This document shows positions 15,862 to 24,490 of a DNA stretch of 64,000 nt, one piece after another (the first letter of the stretch is position 1; each line of letters begins with the position of its first letter). A program made the translations under genes and the position numbers. The stretch is from positions 355,447 through 419,446 of the forward strand of contig NZ_KB849176.1 in NCBI RefSeq assembly GCF_000367925.1, given 5' to 3'. The DNA comes from Acinetobacter bohemicus ANC 3994. Its GTDB lineage: Bacteria > Pseudomonadota > Gammaproteobacteria > Pseudomonadales > Moraxellaceae. The notes beneath the pieces were generated by a model, which searched no databases, was not told the DNA's origin, and worked only from the letters and a program-made list of their open reading frames with translations.

Positions 15862-17694
15862 TTAAGCAGATTTTTTAACTGCTTCTAAAAGTTCATTTTG
15901 ACGTGCTGTTAGAGCAGCGGGTAAACGCTCACCCAGTTTACTGAATAATTCAGTATGGCTTTCAAGCTCTTTGATCCATTGATCTTTGTCTTGCGCTGTT
16001 ACGGTGTTGAATTGCTCTTTAGAGAAATCAATACCTTCCCAGTTTAATTGTTCGTAAGTTGGAACAAGACCAATTGGTGTTTCAGTCGCTTCAGCGCGAC
16101 CTTCACAACGGTCAATCATCCACTCAAGAACACGCATGTTCTGACCGAAACCAGGCCATACGAAGTTGCCTTCAGCATCGCGACGGAACCAGTTTACGTT
16201 AAAGATTTTAGGAAGTTTATTGCCTGCAACTTCAGCTTTAGCTGCAACTTGTTCACCCAATTCTAACCAATGAGAGAAGTAGTCAGCCATGTTGTAGCCA
16301 GCAAATGGAAGCATCGCAAACGGATCGCGACGAACAACACCTTGTTGACCAACAGCAGCAGCAGTGGTTTCAGAACCCATTGTTGCTGCTTTATATACGC
16401 CATCAACCCAGTCAAACGCTTCAGAAACTAAAGGCACTGTGTCTGCACGACGACCACCGAAGATGAACGCTGAAATTGGAACACCTGCTGGATTTTCCCA
16501 GTCAGCGTCAATTGAAGGGCATTGACCCGCAGCAACAGTAAAGCGTGCATTTGGATGTGCTGCTTTTTCTGCGCCAGTATGTGGTTGACCTTTCCAGTTG
16601 GTGAGGTTAGCAGGCGCTTCTTTGGTTAGACCTTCCCACCAAACTTCACCGTTGTCCGTTACCGCAACGTTGGTATAGATCACGTCTTTATGCAGAGTCG
16701 CCATACAGTTTGGATTGGTTTTGGTATTTGTACCCGGTGCTACACCGAAGAAACCAGCTTCAGGGTTAATTGCATATAAGCGACCGTCTTCACCTGGTTT
16801 GATCCAAGCAATATCGTCACCTACAGTTTCAATTTTCCAGCCTTCATAACCTGCTGGTGGAATCAACATTGCAAAGTTGGTTTTACCACAAGCAGAAGGG
16901 AATGCCGCTGCGATGTAATGTTTTTCACCTTGTGGATTGGTCACACCAAGGATCAACATGTGTTCAGCCAACCAGCCTTGTTGACGCCCCATAGCCGATG
17001 CAATACGTAAAGCTAAGCATTTTTTACCCAGCAATGCATTACCGCCGTAACCAGAACCGTAAGACCAAATTTCACGTGTTTCTGGATAATGAACGATGTA
17101 TTTTTCAGGGTTGCAAGGCCATGCAATGTCTTTTTGATCCGCTTCAAGCGGTGCGCCTACAGTGTGTACGCAAGGAACGTATTCACCATCAGTACCAAGA
17201 ACGTCATAAACAGCTTTACCCATGCGAGCCATTTTAGACATGCTGACTGCTACATAAGGAGAATCAGTGAGTTCGATACCGATGTGTGCAATATGAGAAC
17301 CTAAAGGACCCATAGAGAAAGGAACAACGTACAAAGTACGGCCTTTCATAGAACCATCAAACAAACCGTTTAAGCGAGCGCGCATTGCAGCAGGCTCTTC
17401 CCAGTTGTTTGTCGCGCCTGCATCTTCTTGTTTTTCTGAACAGATGTAAGTACGGCCTTCAACACGAGCAACGTCAGAAGGATCAGAATTAGCAAGATAA
17501 GAACCAGGATGAGTTTCTTGGTTAAGCGCTTGCATAGTGCCGTTAGCGATCATCAAGTTGATATAACGTTGATATTCTTCTTCGCTGCCGTCACACCATT
17601 CAATTTTCGCTGGTTTCGTTAATTTTGCAATTTCTTCAACCCATGCAATAAGCTTAGGGTGACGAACGAATTCTGGTGCGTTCACTTGGGTCAT
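15862..17694 (-). CDS. pckG: Phosphoenolpyruvate carboxykinase (GTP)
   Basis: Converts oxaloacetate and GTP to phosphoenolpyruvate and CO2, the entry to gluconeogenesis from organic acids, which suits a non-glycolytic Acinetobacter. GTP-type signatures are present: the kinase P-loop FPSACGKTNFAML, the metal/substrate segment VGDDIAWI, and ISAFIFGGRRADTVPLV. The length is 611 residues, normal for the GTP family and unlike the ATP type (about 540). The frame is open 23 codons further upstream, but ATG at 17694 gives the conserved start MTQVNAPEFVRHPKLIAWVE and is preceded by AGG. The long divergent spacer to the next gene probably carries its control region. Confidence 0.97.
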   Translation of the reverse strand: MTQVNAPEFVRHPKLIAWVEEIAKLTKPAKIEWCDGSEEEYQRYINLMIANGTMQALNQETHPGSYLANSDPSDVARVEGRTYICSEKQEDAGATNNWEEPAAMRARLNGLFDGSMKGRTLYVVPFSMGPLGSHIAHIGIELTDSPYVAVSMSKMARMGKAVYDVLGTDGEYVPCVHTVGAPLEADQKDIAWPCNPEKYIVHYPETREIWSYGSGYGGNALLGKKCLALRIASAMGRQQGWLAEHMLILGVTNPQGEKHYIAAAFPSACGKTNFAMLIPPAGYEGWKIETVGDDIAWIKPGEDGRLYAINPEAGFFGVAPGTNTKTNPNCMATLHKDVIYTNVAVTDNGEVWWEGLTKEAPANLTNWKGQPHTGAEKAAHPNARFTVAAGQCPSIDADWENPAGVPISAFIFGGRRADTVPLVSEAFDWVDGVYKAATMGSETTAAAVGQQGVVRRDPFAMLPFAGYNMADYFSHWLELGEQVAAKAEVAGNKLPKIFNVNWFRRDAEGNFVWPGFGQNMRVLEWMIDRCEGRAEATETPIGLVPTYEQLNWEGIDFSKEQFNTVTAQDKDQWIKELESHTELFSKLGERLPAALTARQNELLEAVKKSA

Positions 17695-18110
17695 GGTGAG
17701 GCCTATCTCGAATGTGTACAATTTAACTGTAAAAAGTACAATCTGAGTAATGAAATACATCACTCAGATAAAATATGAAAAAAAAGTGGCTGTATTAAAG
17801 CATAAAATCATAAAAAAAATAAGACCAAAGACGTGCTGGATTTCTGTAGGTGGTTTAGGTTGATTTGTTATAAAAACGATAAAATACAATTGTTTATTAG
17901 GTTTTTACAATCTGTATCTCTTTATTTAATGTATTTATGAGTGTTATTTATTTTAATTATGTTTTTAATAATCAATTGTTTATGCATTAATTCTTTATGA
18001 GAATTGTTATTGATTAAATAAATGGTGCTAATTCAATTTTTACATAAAGGGGCTTTAAATAATAGCTCAACTGGTTGAAATTAGAACAAAAGCTTTAATT
18101 GTGTATAAAA
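17695..18110. other. Divergent pckG/diacylglycerol kinase spacer
   Basis: About 415 AT-rich bases without an ORF. It must contain both promoters. I see repeated TTTAATTAT/TTAATAATCAATTG-type AT tracts but no clear operator. Confidence 0.35.
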
Positions 18111-19049
18111 ATGTTTAAACAGCACAAACCATTATCCATTATCTATAATGCAAAGTCAGGATTTCACGCTTCAAACCAAGCTGAGTTTTATGAGCAAATC
18201 ATCGATCGATTATCTAAGCATGGTTTTGAAATTCAGTCTTTTGAAATCAGTTCACAGAGCAGTTTCGATCTTTTGATGCAAAAGGTATTGGCACGGCATC
18301 GCTACTCAGAACATAAAGGCGTGATTGTTGCAGCAGGCGGGGATGGCACTTTAAATGCTGTCGCTGCAAGCTTAATGGGTTTGGATATTCCGATGGGAAT
18401 CTTACCCTTAGGTACTTTTAACTATGTTGCTCGGGTGCTGAATATTCCTCTGGATTTGCTTGAAGCCACAAAAGTGATTGCTACAGGAACCACCAGAAAT
18501 ATTCATGTGGCACAGATCAATGATCATATTTACCTAAACAATGCCAGCTTGGGCTTGTATCCATTATTTATTCAAAAGCGCGAACTTTACAATCAGCGTT
18601 TTGGTCGATTCCCTTTGCATGCTTATACTTCAAGTTTGGATGTGTTAATCCGTGATCGTAAAGAATTGAAGCTTGAAGTTGAAGTGGATGGTAAAAAGTA
18701 TCCAGTCAAAACACCGCTGATTTTTTTTGGCAATAATCAATTGCAATTAGCGGAAATGAATTTGAAAATTGCCAAATGCGCAGAACTTGGACAGGTTGCT
18801 GGGGTGGTGGTCGCGAAAAGTGACAAACTGACCTTATTTAAAATGCTGTGGCAATTGATTCAAGGGAATTTGGAAAAAGCCCCAGATGTTTACAGTTTTG
18901 CAGCAGATGAAGTCAAGGTTCATTCGAAGCGCAACAAGCTGACTGTTGCTATCGATGGAGAAATTGTGGAAATGCAGCCACCATTAAAAATTACTGTGCG
19001 GAAAAATGCGTTAAAAGTCATGGTGCCTTATGATTCTGCATCTGTCTGA
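18111..19049 (+). CDS. Diacylglycerol kinase family lipid kinase (YegS/DgkB-like)
   Basis: A 312-residue soluble lipid kinase of the DAGK_cat fold. It shows IYNAKSGFHA at the start, the signature GGDGTLNAVAASLMG near residue 75, and MGILPLGTFNYVARVLNIPLD, the nucleotide-binding region. The C-terminal beta-domain includes YLNNASLGLYP. Such enzymes phosphorylate diacylglycerol or related lipids at the inner membrane. ATG at 18111 is preferred over an upstream TTG. The 3' end overlaps the next gene by 20 bases, so the two are translationally coupled. The natural lipid substrate is unknown. Confidence 0.88.
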   Translation: MFKQHKPLSIIYNAKSGFHASNQAEFYEQIIDRLSKHGFEIQSFEISSQSSFDLLMQKVLARHRYSEHKGVIVAAGGDGTLNAVAASLMGLDIPMGILPLGTFNYVARVLNIPLDLLEATKVIATGTTRNIHVAQINDHIYLNNASLGLYPLFIQKRELYNQRFGRFPLHAYTSSLDVLIRDRKELKLEVEVDGKKYPVKTPLIFFGNNQLQLAEMNLKIAKCAELGQVAGVVVAKSDKLTLFKMLWQLIQGNLEKAPDVYSFAADEVKVHSKRNKLTVAIDGEIVEMQPPLKITVRKNALKVMVPYDSASV

Positions 19050-19803
19050 TTTACATTTTGGTACTGAGAAATCTGCCTGTATGGCTGCGATCAGGTTGTT
19101 TTGTCTAGAGCATGAAATTGAAGCTGTTGTGGTCAGTGGTGATTTAACCCAGCGTGCGCGTTATATGCAGTTTTATGATTGTAAACAGTTTTTGGACAGT
19201 TTAAATCTGCCTTATTTGGTCGTGCCGGGGAATCATGATATTCCACTGTATCACTTATGGAATCGGGTCTTCAGCCCATTTACCCGTTATCAGTTATTTT
19301 TTGGCAATATGGAAAGCACACTGGAAACAGAACACTTTTTTATTGTGGGTGTGAACAGTATTCGGCGACGTTATCATACCAAAGGGCATATTTCACTGGA
19401 GCAAATTCAGCAGATTGATCAGTCTTTGCAGCAGGCGCCACCAAATAAAATTAAATTAATTGTGGCGCATCAACCTTTTTATACCCCTCCAAATGCTGAA
19501 CATGGCGTGAAAGACTGTCCAATATTGGGGCAAATGGCGCTGGAAGTGTGGAGTAAAAGTGGGCTAAATGGCTTATTACATGGGCATTTACATCATACGG
19601 CTGTTTATGATTTGAATGAGCTTTATCAGTTAAATGCGAGTCATGCGGTGTTAGAAATTCATGCAGGAACGGCAACGTCATATCGCTTACATGGTAGTTT
19701 ACCAAACAGTTTTAATGTGATCCATGCCAATTGTGCTATCGCACATTATTATTTTGATAATGCGTTAGCTGATTTTGTTCTGAATGAAAGAAATGCAGAT
19801 TAA
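19030..19803 (+). CDS. Calcineurin-like metallophosphoesterase
   Basis: A 257-residue phosphoesterase with the full dimetal motif set: DLHFG (residues 7-11), VVSGDLTQRA near 35, PGNHDIP near 65, VAHQPFYTPP near 140 and HGHLHHTAVY near 180. The family covers cAMP phosphodiesterases, UDP-diacylglucosamine hydrolases and sugar- or lipid-phosphate phosphatases, so the substrate is open. Its 20-base overlap with a lipid kinase gene suggests a shared lipid-phosphate or membrane role, but that is inference. Start ATG begins inside the kinase gene (MILHLSDLHFG). Confidence 0.88.
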   Translation: MILHLSDLHFGTEKSACMAAIRLFCLEHEIEAVVVSGDLTQRARYMQFYDCKQFLDSLNLPYLVVPGNHDIPLYHLWNRVFSPFTRYQLFFGNMESTLETEHFFIVGVNSIRRRYHTKGHISLEQIQQIDQSLQQAPPNKIKLIVAHQPFYTPPNAEHGVKDCPILGQMALEVWSKSGLNGLLHGHLHHTAVYDLNELYQLNASHAVLEIHAGTATSYRLHGSLPNSFNVIHANCAIAHYYFDNALADFVLNERNAD

Positions 19804-19866
19804 ATCAAGAAATAGCGAGAATCGAATAAAAAAAAGCCAAAATCATAAATATTTTTTCATTTTACC

Positions 19867-19894
19867 CTTGAAGCGTTTTTTTCCATCCCCACAA
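19867..19894 (+). promoter_or_regulatory. Sigma-32 heat-shock promoter of groESL
   Basis: CTTGAAG (-35, 19867-19873) and CCCCACAA (-10, 19887-19894) are 13 bp apart, close to the sigma-32 consensus CTTGAAA/CCCCAT. They lie about 105 bases before groES. No CIRCE-type inverted repeat is seen. Confidence 0.75.
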
Positions 19895-20000
19895 AAGTGT
19901 CATCGAAATTATTTTCTGATAATGACCCATGGAATAATTAAGTCATTATCCATTCACTGTATAAAGACCTGTTTTTACAATCAGGTAGATGGAGTTTCAA

Positions 20001-20291
20001 ATGAGCAACATTCGTCCTTTACATGATAACGTTGTTATTCGCCGTGTTGAGAAGGAAACCAAAACTGCCGGTGGTTTGATCTTAAGTACTTCAGCAGCTG
20101 AACAACCTGCTCAAGGTGAAATCATTGCTGTAGGTAACGGTAAAATCACTGACACTGGTGTACGTGCTTTAGACGTTAAAGTAGGCGATAACGTATTGTT
20201 TGGCGCATATGCTGGAACAAAAGTAAAAGTTGATGGTGAAGAACTTCTTGTAATGAAAGAGTCTGATATTTTAGCCGTTTTAGAAGGCTAA
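20001..20291 (+). CDS. groS: Co-chaperonin GroES
   Basis: The 96-residue lid of the GroEL chamber. It begins MSNIRPLHDNVVIRRVEKE and contains the mobile-loop region TKTAGGLILSTSAAEQPAQGEI and GDNVLFGAYAGTKVKVDGEE, ending DILAVLEG. The ATG at 20001 is preceded by GGAG; an ORF extension four codons upstream (MEFQ) is not conserved. groEL follows after 57 bases, and the pair is preceded by a heat-shock type promoter. Confidence 0.98.
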   Translation: MSNIRPLHDNVVIRRVEKETKTAGGLILSTSAAEQPAQGEIIAVGNGKITDTGVRALDVKVGDNVLFGAYAGTKVKVDGEELLVMKESDILAVLEG

Positions 20292-20348
20292 TACAGACCT
20301 GTTCTATTGAATCAGATTCTTGAAAATTAAAAATATTTGGAGTAAGTC

Positions 20349-21983
20349 ATGTCAGCTAAAGACGTAAAATTTGGTGATTCAGCACGTAGCAAAATGATTG
20401 CAGGCGTAAACGTACTTGCAGATGCAGTAAAAGTGACTTTAGGTCCTAAAGGTCGTAACGTTGTTATTGATCGTTCTTTTGGTGCACCGCACATCACTAA
20501 AGATGGTGTAACTGTTGCTAAAGAAATTGTTTTAAAAGACAAATTTGAAAATATGGGCGCTCAACTGGTTCGTGAAGTATCTTCAAAAACCAATGACATC
20601 GCTGGTGACGGTACAACGACTGCAACTGTATTGGCGCAAGCTATTTTGAATGAAGGCATCAAGTCTGTAACTGCGGGTATGAACCCAATGGACTTGAAAC
20701 GTGGTATCGACCTTGCTGTTCGTGCCGTGGTTGAAAATATTAAAGCAACAGCTAAACCAGCTTCAGACACGAAAGCCATTGAACAAGTCGGTTCAATTTC
20801 TGCAAACTCTGACACCACTGTGGGTAAACTCATTGCACAAGCAATGGAACGCGTGGGTAAAGAAGGCGTGATCACGGTTGAAGAAGGTTCAGGCTTTGAA
20901 GATTCGCTTGACGTTGTTGAAGGTATGCAGTTTGACCGTGGTTATATCAGCCCGTACTTTGCAAACAAACAAGAAACTTTAACGGCTGAACTTGAAAATC
21001 CGTTCATTCTTCTTGTTGATAAAAAAATCAGCAACATCCGTGAATTGATTGCAGTGTTAGAAGCTGTTGCTAAAACGGGTAAACCACTGCTTATTATTGC
21101 TGAAGATGTTGAAGGCGAAGCGTTAGCAACACTTGTTGTCAACAACATGCGCGGCATTATTAAAGTATGTGCGGTTAAAGCACCTGGTTTTGGTGACCGT
21201 CGTAAAGCAATGTTGCAAGATATCGCGATCTTAACTGGTGCAACTGTGATTTCTGAAGAAGTTGGCATGTCTCTAGAGCAAGCTTCTCTTCAAGATTTAG
21301 GTACAGCGCATAAAGTGACTGTTTCTAAAGAAAATACAGTACTTGTTGATGGTGCTGGTAATGCGACTCAAATTTCTGAACGTGTGACTCAAATCCGTGC
21401 GCAAATTGAAGAATCAACCTCAGAATACGACAAAGAAAAACTTCAAGAACGTGTTGCTAAATTAGCAGGCGGTGTTGCAGTCATCAAAATTGGTGCAGCA
21501 ACAGAAGTTGAAATGAAAGAGAAGAAAGACCGTGTAGACGATGCACTTCATGCAACTCGCGCTGCGGTTGAAGAAGGTGTAGTTGCGGGTGGTGGTGTTG
21601 CGTTGGTACGTGCTGCATCTGCACTTGATGGCTTAACAGGTACAAATGATGACCAAAATGTTGGTATCAACATTTTACGTCGTGCAATCGAAGCACCTTT
21701 ACGTCAAATCGTTGCCAATGCGGGTGATGAGCCATCTGTTGTGATTAATGCTGTTAAAAATGGTGAAGGTAACTTCGGTTATAACGCTGCAACAGGTGAA
21801 TATGGCGATATGCTTGAAATGGGTATTCTTGACCCAGCTAAAGTAACGCGTTCTGCACTTGAGCATGCTGCATCTGTTGCTGCTTTAATGCTAACAACAG
21901 AATGCATGATCACTGATATCCCAGAAGACAAACCTGCTATGCCAGATATGGGCGGCATGGGTGGTATGGGCGGTATGATGTAA
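20349..21983 (+). CDS. groL: Chaperonin GroEL
   Basis: The 60-kDa ATP-dependent chaperonin, 544 residues. It begins MSAKDVKFGDSARSKMIAGV, carries the ATP-binding GDGTTTATVLAQ near residue 86, VLDAxx-type intermediate regions, AAVEEGVVAGGGVAL near 405, and the flexible GGM-rich tail PDMGGMGGMGGMM. The ribosome binding site GGAG precedes the ATG. It shares one transcript with groES and ends at a strong terminator. Confidence 0.99.
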   Translation: MSAKDVKFGDSARSKMIAGVNVLADAVKVTLGPKGRNVVIDRSFGAPHITKDGVTVAKEIVLKDKFENMGAQLVREVSSKTNDIAGDGTTTATVLAQAILNEGIKSVTAGMNPMDLKRGIDLAVRAVVENIKATAKPASDTKAIEQVGSISANSDTTVGKLIAQAMERVGKEGVITVEEGSGFEDSLDVVEGMQFDRGYISPYFANKQETLTAELENPFILLVDKKISNIRELIAVLEAVAKTGKPLLIIAEDVEGEALATLVVNNMRGIIKVCAVKAPGFGDRRKAMLQDIAILTGATVISEEVGMSLEQASLQDLGTAHKVTVSKENTVLVDGAGNATQISERVTQIRAQIEESTSEYDKEKLQERVAKLAGGVAVIKIGAATEVEMKEKKDRVDDALHATRAAVEEGVVAGGGVALVRAASALDGLTGTNDDQNVGINILRRAIEAPLRQIVANAGDEPSVVINAVKNGEGNFGYNAATGEYGDMLEMGILDPAKVTRSALEHAASVAALMLTTECMITDIPEDKPAMPDMGGMGGMGGMM

Positions 21984-22080
21984 TTTGCCTTTGAGTAATA
22001 CACGTTGTTGTAATTATTGATAAATCATTACTTTTGTCTCAAGATTACGCATGGTGTTACTCACATTTGTTTTGTTGTAG

Positions 22081-22108
22081 AAAAGGTCGCTTAAATGCGA
22101 CCTTTTTT
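22081..22108 (+). terminator. Terminator of groESL
   Basis: AAAAGGTCGC-ttaaat-GCGACCTTTTTT, about 100 bases behind groEL. Confidence 0.9.
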
Positions 22109-22194
22109 ATGCTTGGATTTCATGTTATTTCCAACTGATTTAAGGCTTGGATGAATCTCAGTTAATCAACACACTTGGTTTATTTATGCTTTTA

Positions 22195-22494
22195 GAAGAT
22201 CTATGTATAGAAGTGGGATTCTATTACGGCTATATCTGTGCCTAGAAATAATCTTTAAGCCTATGCCAATGCAGAGGACGCCTTAACAGAAGCAAGCAAA
22301 ATTGCACATAGCGGGTGCTAAAATAGAAATGAAAGTGATGAAAAATCTAGCGCTTGGAGAAGCGGTATTTTTGCTGTAATACAACTTAAGGTCGATCTAA
22401 TGGCGATGAAATTTTATGATCGTAAAGGTTTGCAAAATGCTGTTAGGGGAGTATAACAACAGATATCCTTTGTTCGACAGAACTGATGGTCTGA
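22195..22494 (+). pseudogene. Frameshifted universal stress protein (UspA) remnant
   Basis: No continuous ORF, but three short frames in order read like a UspA domain: ITAISVP then AYANAEDALTEASKIAHSG; GAKIEMKVMKNLALGEAVF; VDLMAMKFYDRKGLQNAVRG followed, in another frame, by GSITTDILCSTELMV and a stop. UspA proteins end with DLIVMG-(9-10 residues)-GSVTxxVL-type motifs, which this matches. At least three frameshifts plus stop codons mean it cannot be expressed as a whole. It lies between groEL and dps, two other stress genes. Confidence 0.65.
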
Positions 22495-22553
22495 GTGATA
22501 AATTTTAACTTTATATAGAATAAACAAATACTTAAAATATAAGGAATCTTAAG

Positions 22554-23054
22554 ATGGGTACTTCTAAAAAACAATCTAAAACCATGAAAATTGATATTGG
22601 CATCTCTCATAATGATCGTGCCAAAATTGTTGAGGGTTTATCAAAACTACTCGCTGATAGCTATACTTTATATTTGATGACCCATAATTTTCACTGGAAT
22701 GTTACAGGGCCACAATTCAATAGCTTACATAACATGTTTATGAACCAATATACTGAGCAATGGAACGCATTGGATATCATTGCTGAGCGAATTCGTGCTT
22801 TAGGTTTTCCTGCTCCTGGGACATATAAACAATTTGTAAAATTAACCGCAATTAAAGAAGTAGAAGGCGTTCCAAAAGCACAGGAAATGGTCAGCTTATT
22901 GGTCAATGCTCATGAAACTGTTGCGCGCACGGCTCGCGCTATTTTCCCGATTGTCGATGAAGTCAATGACCAGCCAACAGCAGATATCATCACGCAAAGA
23001 CTTGAAGTACATGAAAAAACAGCGTGGATGTTAAGAAGTCTTTTAGAAGAGTAA
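22554..23054 (+). CDS. dps: Dps-family ferritin-like DNA protection protein
   Basis: A 166-residue mini-ferritin. Dodecameric Dps proteins oxidise and store iron, and many bind DNA during starvation or peroxide stress. The ferroxidase residues are visible in LYLMTHNFHWNVTGPQFNSLHNMF (His at the inter-subunit site) and in QYTEQWNALDIIAERIRALG (Asp/Glu ligands). The N-terminal tail MGTSKKQSKTMK is Lys-rich, which suggests DNA binding. AAGGAA precedes the ATG. An internal ATG (MKIDIG) is possible but would remove the basic tail. Monocistronic; OxyR or Fur control is likely by family but not demonstrated here. Confidence 0.93.
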   Translation: MGTSKKQSKTMKIDIGISHNDRAKIVEGLSKLLADSYTLYLMTHNFHWNVTGPQFNSLHNMFMNQYTEQWNALDIIAERIRALGFPAPGTYKQFVKLTAIKEVEGVPKAQEMVSLLVNAHETVARTARAIFPIVDEVNDQPTADIITQRLEVHEKTAWMLRSLLEE

Positions 23055-23260
23055 CAATAGACATCTCTCTATTGAATAGGTGAATTTTATTTATAAAAGT
23101 AATCTAAGCTCAATGAGTTACTGTTAATTTAAAAAATCTGTTTCATTTCTCGTTGAGTGAGTGAGACAGATTTTTGAATGCGTTTTAAAATATATTGTTT
23201 TACAGGGCATGGTACTTTTGATTGAGGTACTAGGCTTTTAATTTGAACTGGAGAAGCTCA

Positions 23261-24490
23261 TTGCGCGCTGCCCGCTATAAATCTGTGGTTATGATTATAC
23301 TGCTTATGCTCACAGTTGGTTTTGCGGTATTTCACTGGTGGCGGGGGCCGCTGTTGTCGGGTTATACCGTTGCGTCGATGCCATTGGTGCAAACCGTAGT
23401 CGCGACTGGGCGAGTAGTGACGGTGTCACGTACCCAGATTGGCAGTGAAATTACTGGGGTGGTACTTGAGCGGCTTGTGCAAGAAGGGGATCGGGTTTCA
23501 CGCGGTGATTTACTGTTGGTACTGAAATCGGATGAGATGACTGCTCAGGTACGGCAGGCAGAGGCTGCGCTGACCGAGTTGGCGACCAGCAGGCGTCCAC
23601 AAGCTGAAGTGGATTTGGCGAATGCGAAAGTACAGTTTGAACAGGCTAGCCGTGAAGCAGAGCGTAGACGCAATTTGACCGAACCTGCAATGTTGTCAGC
23701 CGAAGCAAGGGAGCAGGCGGACAAGGCAGAGAGGGTTGCTCGTAATAACTTTGAGTCGGCACGTTTAAGAGTGGCAGCACTGGCACCCGGTAAAGTTGAG
23801 GAGGTTCTGCTCCGTGAGCGTCTTGCTGCACTACAAGCACAGCTTGCCAAAACAAAAGTACGCGCCGAAGTGGCAGGTACAGTGCTAACACGCAATGTAG
23901 AACCAGGTGATCTGGTACAGCCGGGGCGAACTTTGCTCACGATTGCGCTTGATGGCAGCACGGAAATTCGTGTGCCGTTCGACGAGCGAAATTTACCACG
24001 GCTTGCATTACAGCAAAATGCGGCAGTCATTGCCGATGCCTATCCAGATAAAGCTTTTCCTGCCCGTATCAATTTTATTGCACCCAGCATTGACCCACAG
24101 CGTGGTACGGTGGAGGTTCGGCTAGCGGTTAATCCAGTGCCTGAGTTTTTGCGTCAGGATATGACGGTGTCGGTGAATATTGAAACGGGCAAGCGAGAGC
24201 AAGCATTGGTTATTCCAAATGATGCTTTAAGTGATGTACAGGGCAATCAGGCAAGGGTGCTGTTGCTGCGTGATGGGAAAATACAACGTCAGCAGGTCAT
24301 TTTGGGGTTACGTGGCTTGGCCATGTCTGAGGTAATTTCAGGTTTAAGTGCGGGTGATCATGTACTGGCTGATGCTGAATCCTCACTCGCGGATGGTACG
24401 CGGGTACGCTTAAAGCTGCAAAAAACAGCGTTTGCCAACCATGCCAATAACGCAAACAGCAAGAATGAATTACCGGTGAAATTCGATTGA
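23261..24490 (+). CDS. ABC exporter periplasmic adaptor (HlyD/MacA-like)
   Basis: A membrane-fusion protein of about 409 residues. One N-terminal membrane anchor (MIILLMLTVGFAVFHWW) leads to a biotinyl-lipoyl-like half (SEITGVVLERLVQEGDRVSRGDLLLVL), a long alpha-hairpin (about residues 95-200), the second lipoyl half (VRAEVAGTVLTRNVEPGDLVQPG) and beta-barrel domains. Such adaptors link an inner-membrane ABC transporter to an outer-membrane channel. The TTG at 23261 has GGAGA six bases upstream and is preferred over the TTG at 23243. GC content is visibly higher than in surrounding genes. The 3' end overlaps the permease gene by four bases. Confidence 0.85.
   Translation: MRAARYKSVVMIILLMLTVGFAVFHWWRGPLLSGYTVASMPLVQTVVATGRVVTVSRTQIGSEITGVVLERLVQEGDRVSRGDLLLVLKSDEMTAQVRQAEAALTELATSRRPQAEVDLANAKVQFEQASREAERRRNLTEPAMLSAEAREQADKAERVARNNFESARLRVAALAPGKVEEVLLRERLAALQAQLAKTKVRAEVAGTVLTRNVEPGDLVQPGRTLLTIALDGSTEIRVPFDERNLPRLALQQNAAVIADAYPDKAFPARINFIAPSIDPQRGTVEVRLAVNPVPEFLRQDMTVSVNIETGKREQALVIPNDALSDVQGNQARVLLLRDGKIQRQQVILGLRGLAMSEVISGLSAGDHVLADAESSLADGTRVRLKLQKTAFANHANNANSKNELPVKFD

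Noticed and set aside
19784..20026. Plus-strand ORF of 80 codons ahead of groES
   Set aside because: It covers the heat-shock promoter and the groES ribosome binding site and has no recognisable domain.
22195..22553. Possible novel small gene upstream of dps
   Set aside because: No continuous frame; the fragments fit a decayed UspA gene instead.
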